Assembly: GCF_012844345.1 (NCBI RefSeq)
Contig: NZ_CP051625.1
Location: 2,356,001-2,420,000, forward strand
Source of the DNA: Pseudomonas sp. gcc21
GTDB lineage: Bacteria > Pseudomonadota > Gammaproteobacteria > Pseudomonadales > Pseudomonadaceae
Direction: 5' to 3'
DNA: 64,000 nt
Under the pieces are notes generated by a model, which saw nothing but the letters and a program-made list of their open reading frames with translations, had not been told where the DNA came from and ran no database searches. Made by a program: the position numbers and the translations under genes. Below are positions 51,475-63,447 of this stretch, one piece after another. Each line of letters starts with the position of its first letter. Position 1 is the stretch's first letter.

Positions 51475-53328
51475 ATGTCCGGAAAAGCGCAACAGCAATC
51501 CCGTCTCAAAGAACTCATCGCCCGCGGTCGCGAGCAGGGTTATTTGACCTATGCGGAAGTCAACGACCACCTACCGGAGGATATCGCCGATCCGGAGCAG
51601 GTTGAAGACATTATTCGCATGATCAACGACATGGGGATCACGGTTTTCGAGGCTGCACCCGATGCCGATGCCCTGCTCCTGGCAGATAATGACGCCGACG
51701 AAGCCGCCGCCGAAGAGGCCGCCGCTGCGCTGGCCGCTGTCGAGAGCGATATAGGCCGAACTACCGACCCGGTGCGCATGTACATGCGTGAAATGGGGAC
51801 GGTGGAACTGCTGACCCGCGAAGGCGAAATCGAAATTGCCAAGCGCATCGAGGAAGGTATCCGCGAAGTCATGGCGGCCATTTCGATGTTCCCTGGCACT
51901 GTCGACAGCATTCTTGCCGACTATCATCGCGTAGTCGAGGAAGGCGGACGTCTGACCGACATCTTCAACGGCTATATCGATCCGGACGACGATGGCATGT
52001 CCGCGACGGGTGCCGTCGAAGCGCCCGCACCGGCAGCCAAGGCCAAGACCGACGACAAGTCTGACGACGACGAAGAAAGCGAAGACGACGACACCACTGA
52101 AGAAGAAGGCGATGGCGGCCCGGATCCGGAAGTCGCCCGTCAACGCTTCACTGCAGTCGGCGACCAGCTGGCCAAGGTCAAGAAGGCGCTGAAAAAGCAC
52201 GGTCGTGGCAGCCCGGAAGCAACCGAAGAGCTGGAAGCCCTTGCCGTCCTGTTCATGCCGATCAAGCTGGTACCGAAGCAGTACGAAGCACTGGTTCGAC
52301 GCGTCCGCGGCACCCAGGATCAGATCCGCGCCCAGGAACGCGCCATCATGCAGCTTTGCGTGCGTGATGCGCGTATGCCCCGTGCAGATTTCCTGCGCAG
52401 CTTCCCCGGCAACGAGACCAACGAACAGTGGGTCGACAGCCTGCTGGCGGACAGCCCGCGTTATGCCGAAGCCCTCGAAGCGGTCAAGCCTGACGTTATC
52501 CGTACGCAGAAGAAACTCGCTGCGCTGGAAGAAGAAGTCGAGCTGAAGCTGTCCGAGGTGAAGGACATCAACCGTCGCATGTCGATCGGTGAAGCCCGCG
52601 CCCGTCGTGCCAAGAAGGAAATGGTCGAGGCCAACCTGCGTCTGGTTATCTCGATCGCCAAGAAATATACCAACCGTGGCCTGCAGTTCCTCGACCTGAT
52701 CCAGGAAGGCAACATCGGTTTGATGAAGGCGGTGGACAAGTTCGAATACCGTCGCGGTTACAAGTTCTCGACTTATGCCACCTGGTGGATCCGTCAGGCG
52801 ATCACCCGGTCTATCGCAGACCAGGCGCGCACCATCCGTATTCCGGTGCACATGATCGAAACCATCAACAAGCTGAACCGCATCTCGCGGCAGATGCTTC
52901 AGGAAATGGGTCGCGAACCGACCCCTGAAGAGCTGGGCGAACGGATGGAAATGCCTGAGGACAAGATCCGCAAGGTACTGAAGATCGCCAAAGAGCCGAT
53001 CTCCATGGAAACACCCATCGGCGATGATGAAGACTCCCATCTGGGCGACTTCATCGAAGACGGTGCCATGGAATCACCGATCGACTCGGCGACTGTCGAG
53101 AGCCTGAAGGAAGCGACCCGCGACGTCCTCTCCGGACTGACCGCACGGGAAGCCAAGGTTCTGCGCATGCGCTTCGGTATCGATATGAATACCGATCACA
53201 CGCTGGAAGAAGTCGGCAAGCAGTTCGACGTCACCCGCGAGCGGATCCGGCAGATCGAAGCCAAGGCACTGCGCAAGCTGCGTCATCCGACGCGCAGCGA
53301 TCATCTGCGCAGCTTCCTCGACGAGTAA
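51475..53328 (+). CDS. rpoD: RNA polymerase primary sigma factor (sigma-70)
   Basis: This 617-residue protein has region 1.1 at the N-terminus, region 1.2 ([21 protein letters not shown]), a non-conserved region with an acidic run ([15 protein letters not shown], about residues 197-212), then regions 2 ([57 protein letters not shown]), 3 and 4 ([30 protein letters not shown]). All match the housekeeping sigma factor. Followed by a strong terminator. Confidence 0.98.
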   Translation: MSGKAQQQSRLKELIARGREQGYLTYAEVNDHLPEDIADPEQVEDIIRMINDMGITVFEAAPDADALLLADNDADEAAAEEAAAALAAVESDIGRTTDPVRMYMREMGTVELLTREGEIEIAKRIEEGIREVMAAISMFPGTVDSILADYHRVVEEGGRLTDIFNGYIDPDDDGMSATGAVEAPAPAAKAKTDDKSDDDEESEDDDTTEEEGDGGPDPEVARQRFTAVGDQLAKVKKALKKHGRGSPEATEELEALAVLFMPIKLVPKQYEALVRRVRGTQDQIRAQERAIMQLCVRDARMPRADFLRSFPGNETNEQWVDSLLADSPRYAEALEAVKPDVIRTQKKLAALEEEVELKLSEVKDINRRMSIGEARARRAKKEMVEANLRLVISIAKKYTNRGLQFLDLIQEGNIGLMKAVDKFEYRRGYKFSTYATWWIRQAITRSIADQARTIRIPVHMIETINKLNRISRQMLQEMGREPTPEELGERMEMPEDKIRKVLKIAKEPISMETPIGDDEDSHLGDFIEDGAMESPIDSATVESLKEATRDVLSGLTAREAKVLRMRFGIDMNTDHTLEEVGKQFDVTRERIRQIEAKALRKLRHPTRSDHLRSFLDE

Positions 53329-53344
53329 GCAACAGCAGTAAACG

Positions 53345-53370
53345 AAAACGCCCGGCTTGCCGGGCGTTTT
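53345..53370 (+). terminator. Rho-independent terminator after rpoD
   Basis: A 12-base perfect stem, AAAACGCCCGGC (53345-53356) with GCCGGGCGTTTT (53359-53370), has a TT loop. It starts 17 bases after the rpoD stop codon. Confidence 0.93.
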
Positions 53371-53463
53371 CCGTTGTGGAACAGCTATTTAACAGTCATG
53401 CCTCCAGGCTATAGCCACCCGCCACATCAATCCGTATAATTCCCCGGCTGTTGCACTATCAGT

Positions 53464-53540
53464 GGGCCTATAGCTCAGTTGGTCAGAGCAGTCGACTCAT
53501 AATCGATTGGTCGTAGGTTCAAGTCCTACTGGGCCCACCA
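53464..53540 (+). tRNA. tRNA-Ile2 (anticodon CAT, read as AUA after lysidine modification)
   Basis: A full cloverleaf folds: acceptor GGGCCTA with TGGGCCC, D-stem GCTC/GAGC, anticodon stem GTCGA/TCGAT with loop CTCATAA, T-stem GTAGG/CCTAC and encoded CCA. The anticodon CAT is shared by Met and Ile2 tRNAs. The anticodon-stem core CGA/TCG, TTGGTCG variable region and overall similarity to E. coli ileX point to Ile2, the substrate of TilS, rather than elongator tRNA-Met. Confidence 0.93.
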
Positions 53541-53666
53541 CATAGCAATTCCCGAACATTCCCCGATCTTCGTCAGGAACGCCGCTGGAAAGCCCACCCT
53601 GCGAGCTTTCTCGATTCTGCATGCTACTCCGTTGTTCCCCATAGCCCTGCCAATGACCGGTGCGAA

Positions 53667-55094
53667 TTAATCCCGCGCATCCTTTCGATGAAACACGCTG
53701 CCTAAACGCCGGTACCAGGGCGCGGCAAACTGCTCCTCGGGCGTCGGCCAGTTAATCTTCTTACTTTCGCATTTCACAATCCCGCTCGGCCCCAGCCGCA
53801 ACCGCCAACGTTGTGCCTGAGAGAAAGGCTGCCCCGCCTCGCTGTGCACCACCAGAAGGTTGTAGTCGAGCTGCTTTTCGATCGGATGCGCCTCGATCGA
53901 GCCGAAGGGTTCTGCCTCGCTAGCGGGCACAAACAGGCGGTGCTTGCTGGTCTGGATCATTTCGCAAAGCTGTTCGCAGTCCAGGCTCAACCGCTCCTGA
54001 ATCTCGTCCTGCTCGAGGGCATCCTTGTCCAGATTGAGCTCCGAGCGGTAACAGATGATCTGCCGCTCATCGTTTGATGCCCAATTTCCGGTGTGATCGA
54101 GTATCTGACGCGGCAATTCAGGCAACCTGCGGTAGTCCAGCCAGACTCTCTGCAGAGCCAATAGTTTTCGCGTGTAGGGCATGAACAGGCGGATTTTCCA
54201 GCGTGGCTTGCCCTTGCGTAGCCACCGGGTTATCCCGGTGATCATATCGTCACGCAACAGATCGCGGATGGCGTAAACCAGTGCGATCCCCAGCAGCAGC
54301 GTCAGCGAGAGCTTTTCGCTGGCGTCCCGCGCATTGAACAGGAAGTAGGTGAACAGCGACATGATCAACATGGTCGACGCTGCCTTGACCAACTTGCGGG
54401 TGCCGGCTCCGAGCTCGGTGACCTTGGAGCGCAGCAGCACCGGATACTCAAGCAGCCGGTGATACAGACTCATGCGATTCCATACCCGGGTCGGCGAACC
54501 GCGGAAGTCGCTCAGATATTCACGCTCCTTGCGATACTTGTGCTCCTCTCGCAAGAAGTCCGCTACCGCCTGCTTAAGCTCCTCGTCCAGTTCAGCAAAG
54601 CCGGGGTGGGTCATGCATTCCAGCAGAAACTGCTCGGCACGCCATGAAAAATAGATATCCATCTGCCGGAAATACCGTCTCTGGTTGCTCTGTTCCGGAC
54701 TCGATTTACGCACGCGCTGGGCGAAATTCTGACTCAACCGGAGGGCTCGCTTGAGCGGTTCCTCAAGCACATCCGCGTTCTGAACCTGCTGGCGCAGGCG
54801 GTCGATAGAGGCGCGATACTGGAACAACCAGGAGCCATACATGATTTCGTAGTAGGGAGAAAGCAGTACGAAGGAACGGTCGGCCTTGCTCACGCGATCC
54901 TTGTCCGGCAGCCCCAGCAGCCCGAAGCGGTGCTCCAGAGAGGTAAAGAAGAATTGCTGTTCGCTGAGCGTCCACACTGAAAGATTGCTGTCGTGCGGGG
55001 TGAACAGGTAAACCTCGACCTTATGTCGACCCGGCTTGCGCAACGTTCGAGTCAACTGCAGACGGTAATCGCCCTTGCGCTTGAGTGAATACAC
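53667..55094 (-). CDS. Unrecognised membrane protein with two central helices
   Basis: I do not recognise this 475-residue protein. The start is placed at a GTG at 55094 because GGGGGAGGGGG lies directly before it; an ATG at 55112 and further upstream codons are open too. The N-terminal third is polar and probably beta-rich (YRLQLTRTLRKPGRHKVEVYLFTPHDSN, then FTSLEHRFGL), followed by a charged helical part. Two hydrophobic helices lie at about residues 236-254 and 262-277, and a long soluble C-terminal part ends the protein. This suggests an inner-membrane protein with both ends on the same side. Codon use matches neighbours. It follows the rpoD-tRNA-Ile pair, convergent to it. Function unknown. 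Confidence 0.7.
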   Translation of the reverse strand: MYSLKRKGDYRLQLTRTLRKPGRHKVEVYLFTPHDSNLSVWTLSEQQFFFTSLEHRFGLLGLPDKDRVSKADRSFVLLSPYYEIMYGSWLFQYRASIDRLRQQVQNADVLEEPLKRALRLSQNFAQRVRKSSPEQSNQRRYFRQMDIYFSWRAEQFLLECMTHPGFAELDEELKQAVADFLREEHKYRKEREYLSDFRGSPTRVWNRMSLYHRLLEYPVLLRSKVTELGAGTRKLVKAASTMLIMSLFTYFLFNARDASEKLSLTLLLGIALVYAIRDLLRDDMITGITRWLRKGKPRWKIRLFMPYTRKLLALQRVWLDYRRLPELPRQILDHTGNWASNDERQIICYRSELNLDKDALEQDEIQERLSLDCEQLCEMIQTSKHRLFVPASEAEPFGSIEAHPIEKQLDYNLLVVHSEAGQPFSQAQRWRLRLGPSGIVKCESKKINWPTPEEQFAAPWYRRLGSVFHRKDARD

Positions 55095-55319
55095 GCCCCC
55101 TCCCCCTGCCATGCGGTGAACAAGCCGAGAAACAGCTAGCTGGCCCGGTTGGTTTTGCGTGCGGTTGACGACCGGGTCAACCCACCCGGGCGCGCTCAAC
55201 TCGAAGAATGATCTGCTGATTCAACCGGCACGCCGTACCGCCAGACCCGCTGCCATCCTAGCATAGAGCGGTGGGCTTGGACGGCGAGGTCGGCGGGAGC
55301 CTGAGCGCTGCTCCGGGGC

Positions 55320-56700
<1,381 letters not shown>

Positions 56701-57558
56701 ATGACTGCAGCCTGGCATCTCGAACAAGTCGATAGCGCCATCAGCTGGCAGGCCGGGCTGGACATCGGCGTCAGTCGCCGGGCTGGACGCACCGTTATCG
56801 ATCGACTGCACCACCGCGGCCCGCTCCGCATACAGCGTCCTTTGCACCCGGAAGGCCTGGACTGCCCGCACTTATACATCCTGCATCCGCCAGGCGGACT
56901 GGTCAGCGGCGACACGCTGCGACTCAACGCCAATATCGGTGAGGATGCTGCCGCACTGCTCACCACGCCCTCCTCGGGCAAGTGCTATCGGGCCCGCGAG
57001 AACGGCACCCTGCAGCAGCAGCTCACGCGCCTTTCTGTCGCCGCGGGTGGCTCGCTCGAATATCTGCCGCAGGACACCATTGCCTTCGAGGGCTGCAACG
57101 CAAAGCTTGCCACGCGTATCGACCTTCAAGCCGATGCGCAGATGTGCATGTGGGACTTACTGTGCCTGGGCCGACCCGCTGCGAACGAGGGTTTTGCCAG
57201 CGGCTGTGTGAGCCAGCACCTGGACATCTGGCGTGACGGCAAACCGCTGTATATCGAGCGTAACCGCTTTGTGGGGGGCGATGCGCTGCTGTCAGCCCGC
57301 TGGGGGCTGGGTGACTGCTTCGTCAGCGGCACCTGGCTGGCCACGTTGACGCTGGATCGCGACGCACTGGATGCGCTGCGCGAAGAGTACGCCGATGCCC
57401 CCCAACTGGTTTTCACCCAACGCCACGGCCTGTTCATCGGCCGTTACCTCGGCCATTGCGCTGCACACGCGCGACTTACCTTCATGCGGCTGTGGCAGCA
57501 GCTACGGCCGTACATCAATGGGCGGCGCGGTTGCGCGCCGCGGATCTGGAATACCTGA
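56701..57558 (+). CDS. ureD: Urease accessory protein UreD
   Basis: This 285-residue chaperone binds apo-urease and, with UreF and UreG, directs nickel insertion. It has [32 protein letters not shown], the [11 protein letters not shown] segment and [10 protein letters not shown], all typical. First gene of the urease operon; the gene order ureDABCEFG-J is complete and all genes are on the plus strand with short spacing. Confidence 0.95.
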   Translation: MTAAWHLEQVDSAISWQAGLDIGVSRRAGRTVIDRLHHRGPLRIQRPLHPEGLDCPHLYILHPPGGLVSGDTLRLNANIGEDAAALLTTPSSGKCYRARENGTLQQQLTRLSVAAGGSLEYLPQDTIAFEGCNAKLATRIDLQADAQMCMWDLLCLGRPAANEGFASGCVSQHLDIWRDGKPLYIERNRFVGGDALLSARWGLGDCFVSGTWLATLTLDRDALDALREEYADAPQLVFTQRHGLFIGRYLGHCAAHARLTFMRLWQQLRPYINGRRGCAPRIWNT

Positions 57559-57571
57559 ACGGAGTGCACCC

Positions 57572-57874
57572 ATGGAGCTAACGCCCCGTGAGAAAGACAA
57601 GCTCATGCTGTTTACCGCAGCACTGGTCGCCGAGCGCCGCCTGGCACGCGGCGTGACCCTGAACTACCCCGAAGCCATGGCCTACATCAGCGCCGCCATC
57701 ATGGAAGGCGCCCGCGACGGCCGCAGCGTGGCAGACATGATGAGCTACGGCCGCACCCTGCTCACCCGCGAACAGGTCATGCCCGGCGTGCCGGAATTGC
57801 TCTCTGAAGTGCAGGTTGAAGCCACCTTCCCGGACGGTACCAAGCTGGTAACCGTTCACGACCCGATCATATGA
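57572..57874 (+). CDS. ureA: Urease gamma subunit
   Basis: This 100-residue structural subunit is full length: [50 protein letters not shown] and [27 protein letters not shown]. The start at 57572 has GGAG seven bases upstream and gives the exact family length; the frame remains open upstream inside ureD. Confidence 0.98.
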   Translation: MELTPREKDKLMLFTAALVAERRLARGVTLNYPEAMAYISAAIMEGARDGRSVADMMSYGRTLLTREQVMPGVPELLSEVQVEATFPDGTKLVTVHDPII

Positions 57875-57883
57875 GGCGCACCG

Positions 57884-58189
57884 ATGATACCCGGAGAAAT
57901 CCAGACGCTTGAAGGCTCGCTGACCTTGAACGCCGGCCGCGAAACGTTGCGCCTGAGCGTGGCTAATAGCGGCGACCGGCCGGTGCAGGTCGGCTCGCAT
58001 TACCACTTCGCCGAAACCAATGCGGCGCTGCGTTTTGATCGTGAAGCCGCCCGGGGCTTCCGGCTCAATATCGCCGCCGGCACCGCGGTGCGCTTCGAAC
58101 CGGGCCAGAACCGTGAGGTCGAGCTGGTGGCATTGGCCGGCGAGCGCAAGGTGTTCGGCTTTCGCGGCCAGGTAATGGGCAGTCTTTGA
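57884..58189 (+). CDS. ureB: Urease beta subunit
   Basis: This 101-residue structural subunit has [11 protein letters not shown], the conserved [19 protein letters not shown] and ERKVFGFRG. Normal length and nine bases after ureA. Forms the (UreABC)3 holoenzyme. Confidence 0.98.
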   Translation: MIPGEIQTLEGSLTLNAGRETLRLSVANSGDRPVQVGSHYHFAETNAALRFDREAARGFRLNIAAGTAVRFEPGQNREVELVALAGERKVFGFRGQVMGSL

Positions 58190-58251
58190 ATGCACCCTGA
58201 ACATCGATTTGCAGCGATCCGCCATAGAGCAGGACCGCAACGGGAGGCAAG

Positions 58252-59952
<1,701 letters not shown>

Positions 59953-59962
59953 GGAGGCCTGG

Positions 59963-60454
59963 ATGCTCGAATGTCACCAATGGCTGGACGATACGGGGCC
60001 GGCTCAGCATGAGCTGGAGCTGACGTACGAAATGCGTACCCGCAGCCGGCTGCGCACCCGCACGCGGGCGGGCGTCGAGGTGGGGCTGTTTCTGCCGCGT
60101 GGCCGCGTGCTGCGCGAAGGCGACCGGCTGCTGGCCAACGACAATACCGTGGTAATGATTCACGCCGAACCGGAGCCGCTGTCTCGGGTGCTATGCGATG
60201 ACCCGCTGCTGCTGGCACGTGCCGCCTACCACCTGGGCAACCGTCACGTTGCGCTGGAAGTGTTGCCCGGCCAGTTGCGCTATCTGCGCGATCATGTCCT
60301 GGAAGCCATGCTCACAGGGATGCGCCTGGAGGTGGAGGATATCGTCGCACCATTCAACCCAGAGCCCGGCGCTTACCACGGTCACGCCCATAGCGTCGCC
60401 ACGCCACCCGCGCCTTTCGTTCGGCTGAACGGCCAGCAGCATGTCGGGCACTGA
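59963..60454 (+). CDS. ureE: Urease accessory nickel metallochaperone UreE
   Basis: This 163-residue protein delivers nickel to UreG. It has the N-terminal UreE domain (LTYEMRTRSRLRTRTRAGVEVGLFLPRG...) and a C-terminal domain with GNRHVALEV. A modest His-rich tail (AYHGHAHS and QQHVGH) is the probable extra nickel store. The start at 59963 has GAGGAGG upstream; its end overlaps ureF by 14 bases. Confidence 0.96.
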   Translation: MLECHQWLDDTGPAQHELELTYEMRTRSRLRTRTRAGVEVGLFLPRGRVLREGDRLLANDNTVVMIHAEPEPLSRVLCDDPLLLARAAYHLGNRHVALEVLPGQLRYLRDHVLEAMLTGMRLEVEDIVAPFNPEPGAYHGHAHSVATPPAPFVRLNGQQHVGH

Positions 60455-61127
60455 ACAGTCGGACAGAGCACTGCTTCGCGTTCTCCAACTGGCCAGCCCG
60501 GCGCTGCCCATTGGCGGCTATGCCTACTCGCAGGGCATGGAATACGTGGTCGAGCAGGGTTGGATAACCGATCTCGACTCAGCGGCTGAGTGGCTTGACG
60601 GTCTGGCGACCCGATCATTGGGGTTTCTCGATATTCCGGTGTTGATGCGGCAATACGTAGCCATGGATGACGGCGATCTGGATGCCGTCAGCGAGTGGAA
60701 CGGCTGGCTGCTGGCCAATCGCGAAACCGCCGAGCTGTATCTGGAAGACAGTCAGCAAGGCGGCGCCCTGTTGCGCCTGCTTTGCTCGCTGGAGGTTCCG
60801 CCGGCGCTGGACTGGCCCAAGGGCGAGCCCATCGCCCTGATGACTGCCTTCGCCATGGCTGGCTGGCATTGGCAGACCGGCACGCGGCAGTTGGCCCTCG
60901 GTGTGCTCTGGAGCTGGCTGGAAAACCAGGCCGGTGCCGCGACCAAACTGATTCCGCTCGGCCAGACCGATGCCCAGCGCCTGCTCGACCGCCTGTTGCC
61001 GCGCCTGCCGTTGATTGCCGATGCGGCCTTACAACTGCGTGACGACGAACTCGGCGCCGGCTTGCCCGGCCTGGCCTTCGCCAGCGCGCGGCACGAACAC
61101 CAATACACAAGACTGTTTCGATCATAA
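60441..61127 (+). CDS. ureF: Urease accessory protein UreF
   Basis: This 228-residue all-helical protein acts with UreD and gates UreG GTPase activity. It has [32 protein letters not shown] at the N-terminus, [22 protein letters not shown] in the middle and a C-terminal tail with [15 protein letters not shown]. Normal length. Confidence 0.96.
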   Translation: MSGTEQSDRALLRVLQLASPALPIGGYAYSQGMEYVVEQGWITDLDSAAEWLDGLATRSLGFLDIPVLMRQYVAMDDGDLDAVSEWNGWLLANRETAELYLEDSQQGGALLRLLCSLEVPPALDWPKGEPIALMTAFAMAGWHWQTGTRQLALGVLWSWLENQAGAATKLIPLGQTDAQRLLDRLLPRLPLIADAALQLRDDELGAGLPGLAFASARHEHQYTRLFRS

Positions 61128-61137
61128 GGAGCACCAC

Positions 61138-61779
61138 ATGAATACCAAACCCGCATTGCGCGTGGGGATTGGCGGCCCGGTCGGTTCCGGCAAGACCGCC
61201 CTGGTGAACACGCTATGCGAGCACCTGTATCCCCACTACAACCTGGCGGTCATCACCAACGACATTTACACCCGCGAGGATGCCGATTTCCTGCTGCGCA
61301 ATGAGGCGCTGCCGGCTGACCGTATTCTCGGCGTGGAAACCGGCGGCTGCCCGCATACGGCAATTCGCGAGGATGCCTCGATGAACCTCGCCGCCGTGGC
61401 GGAGCTGCAGGAACGCTTCCCGGGAGTGGAGCTGATCCTGGTGGAAAGCGGCGGTGACAACCTTGCAGCCACGTTCAGTCCGGAGTTGTCAGACCTGACG
61501 CTCTACGTGATCGACGTTTCCGCCGGTGACAAGATTCCGCGCAAGGGCGGCCCCGGCATTACCCGCTCGGATCTGCTGATCATCAACAAGACCGACCTGG
61601 CCCCGCTGGTCGGCGCTGATCTCGGCGTCATGGATCGTGACGCGAAAAAGATGCGCGGCGAGCGGCCATTCGTGTTTTCCAATCTGAAAAGTGGCGCCGG
61701 TGTCGCAGACATCATCGCCTTTATTGTTCGCGAGGGCATGCTGCGCCCCTTGCCCGCCCCTACCCAAGAAGGAGTCTGA
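61138..61779 (+). CDS. ureG: Urease accessory GTPase UreG
   Basis: This 213-residue SIMIBI GTPase couples GTP hydrolysis to nickel insertion. It has the P-loop [13 protein letters not shown] (about residues 10-22), [12 protein letters not shown], the nickel-binding CPH motif in [32 protein letters not shown] and NKTDLAP. The start is the ATG at 61138 with AAGGAG upstream. Confidence 0.98.
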   Translation: MNTKPALRVGIGGPVGSGKTALVNTLCEHLYPHYNLAVITNDIYTREDADFLLRNEALPADRILGVETGGCPHTAIREDASMNLAAVAELQERFPGVELILVESGGDNLAATFSPELSDLTLYVIDVSAGDKIPRKGGPGITRSDLLIINKTDLAPLVGADLGVMDRDAKKMRGERPFVFSNLKSGAGVADIIAFIVREGMLRPLPAPTQEGV

Positions 61780-61781
61780 CC

Positions 61782-62354
61782 ATGGGTCATCTGATAAGCC
61801 GTACCTTCACCCTGACCGCTCTCATCGCCCTGCCAACGCTGGCGCAGGCTCACCCAGGGCACGCCGACGTCGGCGGCCTGGCCGCAGGGCTCGGGCACCC
61901 CATTGGCGGGCTTGACCACTTGCTCGCCATGGTTGCAGTCGGGCTTTGGGCGGCGCAACTGGGCGGTCGGGCGCGCTGGTTGCTGCCGGTGCTGTTTGTC
62001 GCCTTCATGCTCGCCGGCGCAGGTCTGGGCATGGCCGGCATCAGGGTTCCGGGCGTTGAGCTGGGGATAGTCACATCTGTGCTGGCGCTCGGGCTGTTGC
62101 TGCTATGGGCCAAGCGCGTGCCGCTTTTACCTGGCGCAGTACTGGTGTCCGCTTTTGCGGTAATGCACGGCGTGGCGCATGGCGGTGAGATGCCTCACGG
62201 CACTGAAATGACGCTGTATATGCTCGGCTTTAGCCTGAGCACTGCCGCACTGCATTTGGTCGGTGCCGGATTGGGTAGCTGGCGGTCGACCTGGCTGTCG
62301 CGGGTCATCGGCGCTGCGATTGCTCTGGCCGGCGTTGGTCTCGCGCTGACCTGA
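61782..62354 (+). CDS. ureJ: HupE/UreJ-family nickel permease
   Basis: This 190-residue membrane protein has a signal-like N-terminus (TALIALPTLAQA), then the HPGHADVGG and GHPIGGLDHLLAMVAVGLWAAQ motif (metal-binding), and about six helices with FAVMHGVAHGGEMP as a second His-rich motif. Members are proposed nickel transporters in hydrogenase and urease operons. It starts two bases after ureG, so it should supply nickel for this urease. Confidence 0.92.
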   Translation: MGHLISRTFTLTALIALPTLAQAHPGHADVGGLAAGLGHPIGGLDHLLAMVAVGLWAAQLGGRARWLLPVLFVAFMLAGAGLGMAGIRVPGVELGIVTSVLALGLLLLWAKRVPLLPGAVLVSAFAVMHGVAHGGEMPHGTEMTLYMLGFSLSTAALHLVGAGLGSWRSTWLSRVIGAAIALAGVGLALT

Positions 62355-62371
62355 GGCGCACCACGGGGCAT

Positions 62372-63412
62372 TCACTGCTGGCGGCTGCTGAGAATATGCA
62401 GCAGACCGCCACATTCCACCATCGGATCCTCGCAATTGATCACGATATCCGAGCGCGCCAGAACGTAGCCCTTCCCGGTAATGCTGTTCTCCACCAGCTG
62501 ATGCTCGCCGGCCTGACTGATACCGGTAAATTCCCCGATAAAACCGCTGTCGCGTAGCGAAACGGTTTCAAGCCGGTCGCCTGGCTTGATGCTGCCTTCA
62601 TAGTGCATCAGCGCCAGCCGTGCCGAGGTGCCGGTCCCGGTGGGACTGCGACAGATCACGCCCGGATGTACATAAGTCGCGGAGCGTGACCGGTAAAAGG
62701 TGTCTGACAGCTGCTCCACCGGCCCCATGTAATGCAGAAAAGGCAGCGGCCCGACTTCACCCAGGGTGTAATGCGAAAAGCCCCGTTCGGCTTGCAGGGC
62801 ATCGACAATGGCATGCGCGCAGGCAGCCAGTTCCAGCTCTTCTTCACGCACCAGCGAAAATCCCAGAGCGGGCGCGTCTATCAATGCATAAAAGCCGCCG
62901 CTGTAGGCCACGCTATAGGTCACATCGCCAATCGCCGGCACGTGGATGCTGTTGCGATAGCTGTGAATATACGTCGGCAGGCCTTCGCAGGTGATGGCCT
63001 CTACCACGCCATCCTGTATTACCGCGTCAATTCGTACCTGGCCGGCGGCTGATTCCATGACGAACTGCTGCCGGCCCTCACGCTTCTGCACTATGCCGCA
63101 TTCCAAAGCAGCGGTAGCGGTGCAGATGGTGTTGGAGCCCGAGTAGATCGGATAGCCCATCACTTCCATGACGATATATCCCAGCTCGGCAGCCGGATCG
63201 TTCGGGGGCACGATGAGATCCACAGACATTTCGGGCATGCCGTAGGGTTCGGTCAGCAGCAACCGGCGCAGCCCGTCCGCTTCGTCTGCCAGGTATTGAG
63301 CCTGCTGCCTGACCGTGTTGCCTGGCAAGGGCCCAATACCGCCAACCACAATTCGGCTGACGTCACCGCCGGCATGGGTATCCATCAATTTCAGCGTAAG
63401 CTCCTCTCTCAT
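62372..63412 (-). CDS. Proline-racemase-family enzyme with Ser/Thr at the catalytic positions
   Basis: This 346-residue protein has the proline racemase fold: LMDTHAGGDVSRIVVGGIGPLPGNT, LTEPYGMPEMSVDLI, and the two catalytic loops. The first loop, Cys in MCGH of classical racemases, reads YSGSNTIC with Ser91. The second, Cys in SPCGTGTSAR, reads SPTGTGTSAR with Thr258. Cys/Cys members are racemases or 4-hydroxyproline epimerases and Cys/Thr members are trans-3-hydroxyproline dehydratases. A Ser/Thr pair fits neither, so no activity is assigned. It lies directly after the oxidoreductase gene on the same strand (overlapping 18-bp repeats) and is convergent with ureJ. Confidence 0.88.
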   Translation of the reverse strand: MREELTLKLMDTHAGGDVSRIVVGGIGPLPGNTVRQQAQYLADEADGLRRLLLTEPYGMPEMSVDLIVPPNDPAAELGYIVMEVMGYPIYSGSNTICTATAALECGIVQKREGRQQFVMESAAGQVRIDAVIQDGVVEAITCEGLPTYIHSYRNSIHVPAIGDVTYSVAYSGGFYALIDAPALGFSLVREEELELAACAHAIVDALQAERGFSHYTLGEVGPLPFLHYMGPVEQLSDTFYRSRSATYVHPGVICRSPTGTGTSARLALMHYEGSIKPGDRLETVSLRDSGFIGEFTGISQAGEHQLVENSITGKGYVLARSDIVINCEDPMVECGGLLHILSSRQQ

Positions 63413-63447
63413 CAGTCCGCCCTCAGGTTCATCAGTCCGCCCTCAGG
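63410..63447. repeat. Tandem direct repeat at the oxidoreductase-racemase junction
   Basis: The 18-base unit CATCAGTCCGCCCTCAGG occurs at 63410-63427 and again at 63430-63447, period 20. The left copy holds the start codon of the racemase-family gene and the right copy holds the stop of the oxidoreductase gene, each overlapping a second in-frame ATG/TGA. It looks like a recent small tandem duplication. Confidence 0.85.

Noticed and set aside
53464..53600. tRNA-Ile2 as an integration site
   Set aside because: No second copy of the tRNA 3' end, no integrase and no change in coding style were seen in the neighbourhood.
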